Source: Rhizobium sp. P38BS-XIX (GTDB lineage Bacteria > Pseudomonadota > Alphaproteobacteria > Rhizobiales > Rhizobiaceae). Taken from it: 64,000 nt of DNA. The position numbers were made by a program, and so were the translations under genes. Position 1 is the stretch's first letter; each line of letters begins with the position of its first letter. Below, piece after piece: positions 41,562 to 50,355 of this stretch. The notes under the pieces are model-generated. The model had not been told where the DNA came from and searched no databases. It worked only from the letters and a program-made list of their open reading frames with translations. The stretch lies in assembly GCF_012641435.1 (NCBI RefSeq), contig NZ_JABAIJ010000013.1, forward strand, positions 62,001-126,000, written 5' to 3'.

Positions 41562-42545
41562 ATGCGCGAAAGTACTTCGTTGCGGGAAATATACTATAGA
41601 ATAAAGGACGCCAGAAACCAGGCCCGCTCTGCAGAACGAGGTATATCTCCTGGTGAAAATATTAGCCTTCCACCTGCTTGGTCAGACGTAAGCAATCTGG
41701 GATTGCAGATTATTTCTTCAAAAAGTAAGGATCTCGAAGTATTAGCGTGGCTTGCCGAAGCAGAATTACGCTTACGGGGTTTCGAAGGGTTGAAGGATGT
41801 CTACGATGCAATTGCGTCGCTTTTAGACAAGCATTGGGAGAGATTTCATTCGGTCGGCGACGACGACATGGAAGAACGCCTGGCTCCTCTTTCAGGCCTG
41901 AATGGCGTGGGCGGCGAAGGCACGATCATCCAGGCTATCCGGCTTTCACCACTCGTTCCCGGCATGAAATTCGGCCAGTTATCCCTTTGGGATTTCCAGC
42001 TTTCACAGCGTCCGAATGAGACAAGACGGCGCGATGAACTGAACCAGGCCATCGCCGAGACCGGCACGGCTGCGATGAGCGCGCATCTCGACCATCTCAA
42101 CGGCTGCATTGCGGCTTTCGACCGGCTCGTGGCGATCCTGAACGAGCGCTGCGGGGCTATGGCGCCACCGAGTTCCAACACGCACAACGTCCTTCATGAA
42201 GCAGCCTCTGCACTGCGTTCGCTTGCAGGTATCGAGGCTCAAACGTCCGAAGGGCCTACGGAGGCACCGACAGGCTCGGAAGAGACTTCGCAGCCCCGCG
42301 TGAAGACCGTAACTGCCGAGACGATCAATTCGCGTGAGGAGGCATTTGAACTTTTGCTGACCGTTGCGCGCTATTTCCGCCGGACCGAGCCGCACTCGCC
42401 GATGTCGATGTCCATCGAGACGATGGTGCGGCGTGGACGCATGGATTTTTCGGAGCTGCTGGCGGAATTGCTGCCTGAGCAACAGACGCGAAATGCCGTG
42501 CTGACGGCGGCTGGGATCCAGCTCAAATCGAACAAGAGCGGGTGA
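41562..42545 (+). CDS. tssA: T6SS cap/assembly protein TssA
   Basis: A 327-residue ImpA-type protein. The N-terminal ImpA_N domain (about 15-130) has DVSNLGLQIISSKSKDLEVLAWLAEAELRLRGFEGL and the block WERFHSVGDDDMEERLAPLSGLNG. The C-terminal part (about 245-320) has REEAFELLLTVARYFRRTEPHSPMS, a short VasJ-like tail. TssA primes baseplate and sheath assembly. Its first ~60 codons are AT-rich compared with the rest. It heads the 14-gene plus-strand operon. Confidence 0.93.
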   Translation: MRESTSLREIYYRIKDARNQARSAERGISPGENISLPPAWSDVSNLGLQIISSKSKDLEVLAWLAEAELRLRGFEGLKDVYDAIASLLDKHWERFHSVGDDDMEERLAPLSGLNGVGGEGTIIQAIRLSPLVPGMKFGQLSLWDFQLSQRPNETRRRDELNQAIAETGTAAMSAHLDHLNGCIAAFDRLVAILNERCGAMAPPSSNTHNVLHEAASALRSLAGIEAQTSEGPTEAPTGSEETSQPRVKTVTAETINSREEAFELLLTVARYFRRTEPHSPMSMSIETMVRRGRMDFSELLAELLPEQQTRNAVLTAAGIQLKSNKSG

Positions 42546-42652
42546 TCGATACAACCGCCTGACTGAACTTTTTGCAACTGGCCCTTTCCAAAATCGGGTT
42601 GTGCCACATTTGACAAGGCAAGTTTTGCCGCTTGGGATTGAAGGAGAAGCTT

Positions 42653-43165
42653 ATGGCTAGTGTTCATGAAAAACTGGAGCGGGTGCGCAAGCCAAGGGTC
42701 CACATCAAGTATGAAGTGGAAACCGAAGGCGCGATGGTCGTCAAGGAATTGCCTTTCGTCGTCGGTGTCCTCGGCGATTTCTCAGGCAATCCGACCCAGC
42801 CTCTGAAGCCGTTTGGTGAGCGCAAGTTCGTACAGATCGACCGCGATAATTTCGACGACGTCATGCGCCGCATGACCCCCGGCTTGAATATTTCGGTTGA
42901 GAACACGCTGGAAGGCGATGGCTCGCAGATTCCGGTTTCGCTCAAATTCGAGAGCATGGACGATTTCGAACCGGGATCGGTCGTCAATCAGGTCCCGGCA
43001 CTCAAGGCACTCCTCGACGCCCGCAATCAGCTGCGCGATCTCATGAGCAAGGCGGACCGTTCGGAAGAGCTGGAGCGCCTACTCGAAGATGTCCTGCAGA
43101 ACAAGGCGGATCTTTCGAAGCTGATGTCCGAACTCGGTGCCGTCGAAAAGCCGGCAGCAAGCTGA
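42653..43165 (+). CDS. tssB: T6SS contractile sheath small subunit TssB
   Basis: A 170-residue VipA/ImpB-type protein. The ATG at 42653 has AAGGAGAA upstream. Hallmarks are VHIKYEVETEGA, KELPFVVGVLGDFSGNP, KFVQIDRDNFDDVMRRM and LKFESMDDFEPGSV, with a helical C-terminus ending at the Ala/Ser tail. It interlocks with TssC to form the cytoplasmic sheath. The presence of a TagJ gene downstream agrees with the TssB N-terminal helix being a TagJ partner in this T6SS clade. Confidence 0.95.
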   Translation: MASVHEKLERVRKPRVHIKYEVETEGAMVVKELPFVVGVLGDFSGNPTQPLKPFGERKFVQIDRDNFDDVMRRMTPGLNISVENTLEGDGSQIPVSLKFESMDDFEPGSVVNQVPALKALLDARNQLRDLMSKADRSEELERLLEDVLQNKADLSKLMSELGAVEKPAAS

Positions 43166-43275
43166 TCGCAATCGGCTATCCGCAACGCGGATCGCCCAAA
43201 CCCGTTTCAAGCAGCCGATAGCGGCAAGCGCGCAAGCCTCACCGATATCGCCGCATTTTCCGTAAGGATCAAAAA

Positions 43276-44754
43276 ATGAGCGCTGAAAGCCAACTGAAAA
43301 CGAAAGAGGCAGAGTTTGCGCCAGAGGAAGATCTGCTGACCCAGATCGTTTCCGCCACTCGCCAAACTGAACCGGATCGCGCCCAGGATCTGCTGAGGAC
43401 GCTGACCGATCAGGCCTTGAAGGGCACTGTCACCTACGACCGCAATCTGACTGTGACCCTCAACAACGCGATTGCCGAGCTCGATCGGAAGATCTCGCGG
43501 CAGCTGGCTACGATCATGCAGTCGCCGGAATTCGCCAAGCTTGAAGGCAGCTGGCGTGGATTGAACTATCTGGTCAAGAACAGCGAAACCAGCGTCAATC
43601 TGAAAATCCGCGTTCTGAACGCGTCCAAGCGCGACGTTTCGAAGGATCTGGCGAAGGCCGTCGAATTCGATCAGTCGCGGCTCTTCAAGTCGATCTACGA
43701 AGACGAATTCGGCACCCCCGGTGGCGAACCCATGGGTGCCATCATCGGCGACTATGAATTCGACAATTCCTTCGACGACGTCCAGACCCTGCAGGCCATC
43801 TCATCTATTGCCGCAGCAGCCTTCGCGCCGTTCATTTCGGCCGCAAGCCCTCGCATGTTCGGCTTTGATGATTATCGCGAGCTTGCTCGTCCGCGCGACC
43901 TGGAAAAGATTTTCGAGACGGTGGAATACGCCAAGTGGCGCAGCCTTCGCGACAGCGAAGATTCGCGCTTCGTCACGCTCGCACTTCCGCGCGTTCTCGC
44001 CCGCATGCCCTATGGTCCGAAGACCAACCCGATCGATGAGTTCGGTTTCGACGAAACCCAGCATTCCAAGACGGGCGAACTCGAGCACAATTCCTATTGC
44101 TGGATGAATGCATCCTACGTCATGGGAACGCGATTGACCGACGCCTTCGCCCAGAGTGGTTGGTGCACGGCGATCCGCGGCGCCGAGAACGGCGGCAAGG
44201 TTGAAAACCTGCCGATGCACATCTTTCACAGCGATGACGGCGATCTCGATCTTAAATGCCCAACGGAAGTCGGCATCACCGACCGCAGAGACGCTGAACT
44301 CGGCAAGCTCGGCTTCCTGCCGCTGTGCCACTACAAGAATACCGACTACGCCGTATTCTTCGGAGCGCAGACCACGCACAAGCCGAAGCTCTATGACAAG
44401 CCGGAAGCGACCGCCAATGCCGCGGTTTCCGCCCGTCTGCCCTACATGATGGCGACCTCGCGCTTCGCGCACTACCTCAAGGTCATGGGCCGCGACAAGA
44501 TCGGCTCCTTTATGGAAGCCGAGGACTGCGAAAACTGGCTGAACCGCTGGATTTCCAACTATGTCAACGCCAATGACGATGCTGGTGAGGAATCTCGCGC
44601 CAAGTATCCGCTGCGCGATGCGAAGGTGACGGTCCAGGAAGTTCCGGGCAAGCCCGGCTCCTACAACGCCGTCGCCTGGATGCGCCCGTGGCTCCAGATG
44701 GAAGAGTTGACCACGTCGCTCCGAATGGTCGCCCGCATCCCGAGCAAGAACTAG
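43276..44754 (+). CDS. tssC: T6SS contractile sheath large subunit TssC (long paralogue)
   Basis: A 492-residue VipB/ImpC-type protein. An N-terminal extension (about 1-50) carries helix EEDLLTQIVSATRQ, the region that in VipB is recognised by ClpV. The core begins with LNNAIAELDRKISRQLATIM and SWRGLNYLVKNSE, then RLFKSIYEDEFGTPGGEPMGAIIGDYEF and HYLKVMGRDKIGS. It ends with VPGKPGSYNAVAWMRPWLQMEELTTSLRMVARIPSKN-type sequence. It corresponds to the longer of the two TssC proteins of A. tumefaciens (TssC41), the one shown there to form sheath with TssB. Confidence 0.95.
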   Translation: MSAESQLKTKEAEFAPEEDLLTQIVSATRQTEPDRAQDLLRTLTDQALKGTVTYDRNLTVTLNNAIAELDRKISRQLATIMQSPEFAKLEGSWRGLNYLVKNSETSVNLKIRVLNASKRDVSKDLAKAVEFDQSRLFKSIYEDEFGTPGGEPMGAIIGDYEFDNSFDDVQTLQAISSIAAAAFAPFISAASPRMFGFDDYRELARPRDLEKIFETVEYAKWRSLRDSEDSRFVTLALPRVLARMPYGPKTNPIDEFGFDETQHSKTGELEHNSYCWMNASYVMGTRLTDAFAQSGWCTAIRGAENGGKVENLPMHIFHSDDGDLDLKCPTEVGITDRRDAELGKLGFLPLCHYKNTDYAVFFGAQTTHKPKLYDKPEATANAAVSARLPYMMATSRFAHYLKVMGRDKIGSFMEAEDCENWLNRWISNYVNANDDAGEESRAKYPLRDAKVTVQEVPGKPGSYNAVAWMRPWLQMEELTTSLRMVARIPSKN

Positions 44755-44762
44755 GGAGAGAC

Positions 44763-44789
44763 CGCGCGGCGGTCATCCGCCGCCGCGCG
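44763..44789 (+). terminator. 10-bp GC hairpin between the two tssC genes
   Basis: CGCGCGGCGG and CCGCCGCGCG pair perfectly around a 7-nt loop, starting 8 bp after the tssC stop and ending 15 bp before the second tssC. No U-tract. It probably lets the abundant tssB-tssC sheath message outlast the rest of the operon. Confidence 0.7.
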
Positions 44790-44804
44790 CCTTCAATCAG
44801 TCCA

Positions 44805-46208
44805 ATGATCGCGACGACGATGGAATCGAGAGCCTCCTGGCCCCGTCAGGTGCATCGCGTGATCGCTCTGATCGACGATGCGCTTAACCGGCAAGTCAAC
44901 GCCATACTGCATCATCCCGAATTCCAGGCGATGGAAGCGCGGTGGCGCGGCCTCAGCATGCTAGTGCATCATTCCGGGCAATCGGACGAGGTGAAAATAA
45001 AGCTTCTCAGCGTCAGCTGGGCGCAGCTTTCGCGGCATCTCGAGCGCACGACCGACTTCGATCAAAGCCACCTGTTCGAACTCATCTATAGCCGTGAATT
45101 CGGGATGCCGGGCGGAGAACCTTTCGGCCTGCTCGTCGGCGATTATGAGCTATCGCCGCAGGATCCGAATGGGGGCGACACGATCGGTGCGCTCACGCAG
45201 ATCGGCATGGCCGCCGCGGCCTCCTTCTGTCCTTTCATTGCAGCCGCCTCACCGCAGACGATCGGCCTTCAGGACTTCGACGAATTGAACCGCGTCCAGG
45301 ATTTCTCTTGGCTGGCCTATGATCCCAATCGCATTCGATGGAACGGTCTTCGCTCACGCGAAGACTCGCGGTTCCTGGGTCTTGTCGCCCCACGCGTTCT
45401 CATGCGCTCGCCTTACGAAGCATTTGCACGCGACCGCGACGACCAGTTTCCCTTTCGCGAGAACATCGCCGCCGATGGCAGTTCGTTGCTATGGGGCAAC
45501 GGCGCCTTTGCCTTTGCACTGATCGTCATCCGCAACTTCGTCGAATCCGGATGGTTCGCCGATATTCGCGGCGTCACCCAGGATGAAATCGACGGCGGCA
45601 TGCTGAGCACACAGGAATTGCCGCCCTACGATTTCGGGACAGAAAGCAACGGTCTTTCACAACAGGCCCCGGTCGAGATCAGGCTGACCAACACTCAGGA
45701 ACAGCAGCTCTGTGAACTGGGCCTCGTTCCAGTCGCAACCACCTATCTCTCTTCATCGGTCATATTCAATTCCAATCAGTCGCTGCATGCGCCGCCGCAT
45801 TATTCGAGCGAACAGGCACGACAGAACGCGCGCATCGCCGCCATGCTGCAATACGTGCTCTGCGCCTCCCGCTTCTCGCACTATCTGAAGGTCATCATGC
45901 GCGACGATATCGGTCGTTTGGCCGATGCGGGTTCGATCGAGCGCAAGCTCAACGATTGGCTATCGCGCTACACGCTCGGCAATGACGATGCGGACGTTCC
46001 GTTGCGCGTTCGCTTTCCCCTGCGCTCTGCCGGTATCACCGTCGACGAAATCCCCGGCAAGCCCGGCATTTTTGCCTGCACCGTAAGGCTGCAACCGCAT
46101 TTCCAGCTCGACGATGTGTCGACGAGCTTCCACCTCGTCGCAGAGACGGCAAATACGACCCACACGCTATCCCGCTCCGCAAACGCGCCCCAAAGGATGT
46201 CTGCATGA
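44805..46208 (+). CDS. Second, shorter TssC paralogue (TssC40-type)
   Basis: A 467-residue TssC homologue. I use the ATG at 44805; the ATG at 44820 is also possible and neither has a strong SD. It aligns with TssC from about residue 12 (RVIALIDDALNRQVNAILHHPEFQAMEARWRGL), so it lacks about 45 N-terminal residues, including the ClpV-recognition helix. DEIPGKPGIFACTVRLQPHFQ marks the shared C-terminal core. The equivalent A. tumefaciens protein (TssC40) is required for secretion. It may be a baseplate-proximal or specialised sheath component. It overlaps tagJ by 4 bp. Confidence 0.9.
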   Translation: MIATTMESRASWPRQVHRVIALIDDALNRQVNAILHHPEFQAMEARWRGLSMLVHHSGQSDEVKIKLLSVSWAQLSRHLERTTDFDQSHLFELIYSREFGMPGGEPFGLLVGDYELSPQDPNGGDTIGALTQIGMAAAASFCPFIAAASPQTIGLQDFDELNRVQDFSWLAYDPNRIRWNGLRSREDSRFLGLVAPRVLMRSPYEAFARDRDDQFPFRENIAADGSSLLWGNGAFAFALIVIRNFVESGWFADIRGVTQDEIDGGMLSTQELPPYDFGTESNGLSQQAPVEIRLTNTQEQQLCELGLVPVATTYLSSSVIFNSNQSLHAPPHYSSEQARQNARIAAMLQYVLCASRFSHYLKVIMRDDIGRLADAGSIERKLNDWLSRYTLGNDDADVPLRVRFPLRSAGITVDEIPGKPGIFACTVRLQPHFQLDDVSTSFHLVAETANTTHTLSRSANAPQRMSA

Positions 46209-47032
46209 CCCTCTCCACCAAGATCGCCGAAGCGCTTCGTGAAAACGCCCTCGATGAAGCGATCGAGCTGGCGAAATCGCATCTGAAGACAACGCCGGGC
46301 GACAAGGATGCAAGACATCTCTTCATCGATCTGCTGATCCTCTCAGGCGACTATGCGCGCGCCGATGCCCAATGCAATCTGGCCACGACATTCGCTCCTG
46401 AGGATACGATGGGCTTCGCCCTGCTGCGCAACCAGTTGCGTGCCATGGCCGCCCGATCTGCCTGGTTCGATGCGGCAGCCACGCCGGACTTCCCCAACGG
46501 CCCGACAGCCCTCGATCAGGCTGCGTTGAAAGTCGCGATTGCCCATCGCGATGGTTCGAAGGACGCAGCCGACGCTCTTCAATCCCTGGAAGACATCAGG
46601 GGCGAACAACCCATGAGCTGGAACGGCCGCCTCGTATCGGACTTCCGCGATCTCGACGATCGGATTCCACACGCACTTGAAGTGATCATGACGGGTGGTG
46701 CCTACCTCTGGATCGACTTCTCCAAGATCACCGCCGTTCGTGTAGAGCCGATTGCGCGCCCGCGGGATCTCGCTTTTCGGGCAGCCGAGCTGGAACTTGC
46801 CGACGGTGCTATTGCTCCGGTTCTCCTGCCTTCGATCTATCATGGCACGACTGGCGCAAAGCTGCTGCTTGGCCGCGAAACCGAATGGGTGGATGAACCA
46901 ACCGGCATCACGACGGGCAGAGGGCAAAAATGCTTCTTGGCCGGCGATGATCTCGTCTCTTTTCATGACCTGGAGACACTGGAAACAGTAGCAAGCAATG
47001 CCGATGAAACGAGGCGTTCGGCTCATGGCTGA
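46205..47032 (+). CDS. tagJ: T6SS accessory protein TagJ (ImpE family)
   Basis: A 275-residue cytoplasmic protein. The N-terminal half is TPR-like (ALRENALDEAIELAKSHLKTTPGDKDARHLFIDLLILSGDYARADAQ). The C-terminal half contains RIPHALEVIMTGGAYLWIDFSKI and LLPSIYHGTTGAKLLLGRETEW, typical of ImpE. TagJ proteins bind the N-terminal helix of TssB and can bring ClpV to the sheath. It overlaps the second tssC by 4 bp and tssE by 8 bp, giving strong coupling. Confidence 0.92.
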   Translation: MTLSTKIAEALRENALDEAIELAKSHLKTTPGDKDARHLFIDLLILSGDYARADAQCNLATTFAPEDTMGFALLRNQLRAMAARSAWFDAAATPDFPNGPTALDQAALKVAIAHRDGSKDAADALQSLEDIRGEQPMSWNGRLVSDFRDLDDRIPHALEVIMTGGAYLWIDFSKITAVRVEPIARPRDLAFRAAELELADGAIAPVLLPSIYHGTTGAKLLLGRETEWVDEPTGITTGRGQKCFLAGDDLVSFHDLETLETVASNADETRRSAHG

Positions 47033-47534
47033 TCCGCTTGAACGCTACAGACCTCGGGAACGCATCGTCGCTAGATCGATCATCGATCGGCTGATCGATG
47101 AAAACCCAGATCGATTGCAGGACGCTCCACAGACGGCGGCCGAGCAGTTGCGCGAGCTGCGCGAATGTATCCGCCGCGATCTCGAGGCGTTGCTCAATAC
47201 GCGCCGCCGCCCAACGGCGCCGCCCTCTATCCATGAGGAGCTTGGCGATGCGCTTGTATCGTTTGGCGTCGATGGCATGGTGTCGGCAAACCTCGTCACC
47301 GACGAAGCGAAAAGCCGGCTCGCGCGATTGGTCGAGCGACGGATCGCACTCTTCGAAACGCGGCTCTCCGATGTGCGGGTGAGTATCCTGAAAAGCCGCG
47401 GCAATGGCGAGCGCGCATTGCGCATGCGCATTCAGGCGACATTCCGGGTGCATGAAGGCATGCCGCCGATCAGCTTCGAGTCAACGATCGATCCTTCGAC
47501 GCAGCGCTTCCTGGTGGAGGCCGGCAATGGCTGA
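47025..47534 (+). CDS. tssE: T6SS baseplate wedge protein TssE (gp25-like)
   Basis: A 169-residue protein. I use the ATG at 47025 (MADPLERYRPRE), preceded by GAGG. An ATG nine codons earlier at 46998 is possible. The gp25 pattern is clear: ARSIIDRLIDENPDR, RECIRRDLEALLNTRR, VSFGVDGMVSANL and IALFETRLSDVRV. TssE forms the inner baseplate wedge with TssF and TssG. It overlaps tssF by 8 bp. Confidence 0.93.
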   Translation: MADPLERYRPRERIVARSIIDRLIDENPDRLQDAPQTAAEQLRELRECIRRDLEALLNTRRRPTAPPSIHEELGDALVSFGVDGMVSANLVTDEAKSRLARLVERRIALFETRLSDVRVSILKSRGNGERALRMRIQATFRVHEGMPPISFESTIDPSTQRFLVEAGNG

Positions 47535-49308
47535 TGGCTTCCTGCAGCGCTACAATGACGAACTTTCCGCGATCCGCCGGCGCGCGGCACGCTTCGCCGA
47601 TGCCTTTCCGAAAATCGCCGGCCGACTGCGCGTCACAGGGGAAGTGGCAGACGATCCGCATGTCGAGCGCCTGATCCAGAGCTTTGCCTATTCCGCCGCC
47701 CGCGTAAGGCAGAAACTCGACGACGAATTTCCAGAGTTGACGGACGGGCTGCTGGAAACGCTCTATCCGCATTATCTGGCACCCTTGCCGTCGATGAGCA
47801 TAGTGCGCCTCGCGCCGAGCAATACGCTCGCTTCCGTTCAGACGCTTCCTCGCCACACGGAAATCTTCGCCGAACCGATCGGTGGCGAAAGCTGCCGTTT
47901 TCGCACGACCCAAGATACGGACGTTGCTCCGATCGACATCGTCTCGGCTTCCTTGACAGGACATCCCATCAGTGCGCCGCCATCGCCACATGTCGGCGCG
48001 GCCGGCTGTCTGCGTCTTTCCATTCGTGCACGCGATACTAGCAAGCCGCTCGGCGAAGTCGGCCCTGATCGGCTTCGTCTGCATATTGCTTCCTCCTGGC
48101 AACAGGCAGTGGCAATCCACGAATTGCTCGCCAACCATACGCTTGGCATAGCACTTGCGCATCATGCGGACGATCGCGCGCCCGTCATGCTGCCGGCCAA
48201 GGCTCTTCGGACGGTCGGCTTTGAACCAGACGAAGCGATGTTGCCTTACCCGCCATCGAGCTTTGCCGGCTACCGACTTTTGACGGAGTTCTTCGCGCTG
48301 CCGCAAAAGTTTCTCTTCATCGATATTGTCGGACTGAAGGCCTGGGATGGCGAGACGCTCGAGATCTTCATCTACCTTGATGAAACGAGCGCAAAACTGG
48401 AGCGGACGATTTCCGCCCGGGATTTCGTCCTGAACGCCACGCCTGTGGTCAATCTGTTTCGGCAGACCTGCGAGCCACTTGCGCTTGATGGGACCCGTAC
48501 GGAATATCGCGTCTTGCCAGACGCCAGGCGCCAGAAGACACGCGAAATTTATACAATCGAAAAGGTGCTCGTATCCGGTCGCACCGGCGAGGAAGAGCAA
48601 TGCCAGCCCTTTTTCGGCCGCAGCCTGAAAGGTGGTGCATCCTCATTGTTCTGGCAATGCGCCCGTCGTTTCGACGCCGATGACGGCACCTCGGATATGG
48701 ACATCGCCTTCGTTGATCGCGCGCGCCGGGCAGCCGGCCCTATCGACAAGATCGCCAGTATCGACTCCCTGTGCCTCAATCGCGATCTGCCCGAACAATT
48801 GCCCTTCGGTGGCGGTCACCCGTATCTGCAGCTTGCTTCCGGCAGCGAGGCCGTCGGAGCCGTGGAAGCACTGATAGCACCGACGCCGTCTGTGCGCATG
48901 AATGAGCAGCAGGGCCGCAACTGGCGGCTCATGTCGCATCTACAGCTCAATCACCTGTCGATCTTCGACAATGACGGTGCCGCGCTGAAGGATATTCTCG
49001 CGCTTTACGCCTTCCGCGACAGCCGCGAAACCAGGCAACTTGCCGATGCATTGGTTCGGATCGAGGCGAAAAACTCGATGACGCGTCTCGGTAGCGGCGG
49101 CATGGTTCCGGGCATGGATGTCAAATTGGAATTCGACCCTGCAGCCATCGACAGGCCCTCAGCCTATCTGTTCGGTAGCGTTCTCGACCGGTTTTTCGGA
49201 CTTTACACCTCGATCAACAGTTTCACGCGCCTCTCCATTTCCATGAAGGGGCAATCGAAGCCGATTGCTGTCTGGCCGGCGCGCGCCGCCGAACGGCCTC
49301 TGCTTTGA
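47527..49308 (+). CDS. tssF: T6SS baseplate protein TssF
   Basis: A 593-residue protein. The ATG at 47527 gives the conserved start MADGFLQRYNDELSAIRRRAARFADAFPK-type sequence, with LIQSFAYSAARVRQKLDDEFPELTDGLLETLYPHYLAPLPSM following, all family hallmarks. The C-terminus FFGLYTSINSFTRLSI is also typical. It builds the cytoplasmic baseplate wedge as a dimer with TssG. The longer open frame upstream only reads through tssE in another frame and is not used. Confidence 0.94.
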   Translation: MADGFLQRYNDELSAIRRRAARFADAFPKIAGRLRVTGEVADDPHVERLIQSFAYSAARVRQKLDDEFPELTDGLLETLYPHYLAPLPSMSIVRLAPSNTLASVQTLPRHTEIFAEPIGGESCRFRTTQDTDVAPIDIVSASLTGHPISAPPSPHVGAAGCLRLSIRARDTSKPLGEVGPDRLRLHIASSWQQAVAIHELLANHTLGIALAHHADDRAPVMLPAKALRTVGFEPDEAMLPYPPSSFAGYRLLTEFFALPQKFLFIDIVGLKAWDGETLEIFIYLDETSAKLERTISARDFVLNATPVVNLFRQTCEPLALDGTRTEYRVLPDARRQKTREIYTIEKVLVSGRTGEEEQCQPFFGRSLKGGASSLFWQCARRFDADDGTSDMDIAFVDRARRAAGPIDKIASIDSLCLNRDLPEQLPFGGGHPYLQLASGSEAVGAVEALIAPTPSVRMNEQQGRNWRLMSHLQLNHLSIFDNDGAALKDILALYAFRDSRETRQLADALVRIEAKNSMTRLGSGGMVPGMDVKLEFDPAAIDRPSAYLFGSVLDRFFGLYTSINSFTRLSISMKGQSKPIAVWPARAAERPLL

Positions 49309-49320
49309 TGAAAGGATGAT

Positions 49321-50355
49321 TTGAACCCGATGGACGATCTTCGACCCAATGACAGCGCGATGCTCGCGACGTTGCTTGAAAGCGATCCCGGTCGCTTCGA
49401 GCCGACGACGGCTTTTCGCGTTGCTCAGGAAACGGTCGGCGACCATCTTTCGGTATCCTCCCCGATCGGCGTGTCACCGGCTCCGCTGGCAGTCAACGAT
49501 TTTAAACGCAAGGGCAAGGGTGCGTCGCTGCGTGCGAGCCTGGCGGGGTTGCTCGGTCCGCTCGGGGCCATGCCGCCGAGTTACAACGAACTTGTCATGC
49601 GCGAGGAGCGAAACCGCGCATACGGGCTCGCAAGCTTCTTCGATATTTTCACTGCCCGCCTGACGGAACTTTTCGTTGACGCAAGCGAGAAATATCGGCT
49701 TGCCCGCCGGCTGAGATGGGACAGAAGCAGGGCCGGTAACGCCTTCATAACGACGCTCTTTTCCCTCGCCGGATTTGGCACCGCTCGACTGAGGGAGAAG
49801 GTTCGTCCGGACAATGAACTTGTCCTGCGCTTTTCCGGTTTCTTCTCGGCTCGTACTCGCAACGCCGTCAACCTGGAAGCCATGCTGCGTGAATTTACGG
49901 GACTGCCCGTTGCGATCGAGCTTTTCAAAGGCCGCTGGCTCTCGATTCCGATCCAGGAACGCAGCTGCATGGGGCAGCCGCAGGGTGTCCAGCTGGGGGT
50001 GAATGCGACGGCCGGTACGGCAATTCATGATTTCGGCGGAAGTTTCCGCGTGGTTCTTGGCCCCGTCGATTACGACGAATACCGCGATCTATCGCCTGGG
50101 GGCGCCAACATAGATGCGCTCTTTTCGCTCATCCGTCTGTATGTCGGCCCAACGCTCGATTTCGATATCCAGGTCATGCTGAAGAAAGAGCATATCCCCT
50201 TCTGCAAACTGGGCGAAGACGGTGATCCGCCGCGGCTCGGATGGAACAGCTGGGCGCGTGTCGCTGCGGCCGATCGCGATAGCGGTGATGCCGTCATCGC
50301 CGAGCCGCGCTCGGCTCGCGGACACTTGACGGAAGGAGGCGCCCATGCGGCTTGA
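49321..50355 (+). CDS. tssG: T6SS baseplate protein TssG
   Basis: A 344-residue protein. A TTG at 49321 has AAAGG 5 nt upstream and is preferred to an ATG three codons later with poor spacing. Family marks are ESDPGRFEPTTAFRVAQ, EERNRAYGLASFFDIF, GTARLREKVRPDNELVLRFSGFF and RSCMGQPQGVQLGVNATAG. It forms the baseplate wedge with TssE and TssF. It overlaps the fha gene by 11 bp. Confidence 0.92.
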   Translation: MNPMDDLRPNDSAMLATLLESDPGRFEPTTAFRVAQETVGDHLSVSSPIGVSPAPLAVNDFKRKGKGASLRASLAGLLGPLGAMPPSYNELVMREERNRAYGLASFFDIFTARLTELFVDASEKYRLARRLRWDRSRAGNAFITTLFSLAGFGTARLREKVRPDNELVLRFSGFFSARTRNAVNLEAMLREFTGLPVAIELFKGRWLSIPIQERSCMGQPQGVQLGVNATAGTAIHDFGGSFRVVLGPVDYDEYRDLSPGGANIDALFSLIRLYVGPTLDFDIQVMLKKEHIPFCKLGEDGDPPRLGWNSWARVAAADRDSGDAVIAEPRSARGHLTEGGAHAA

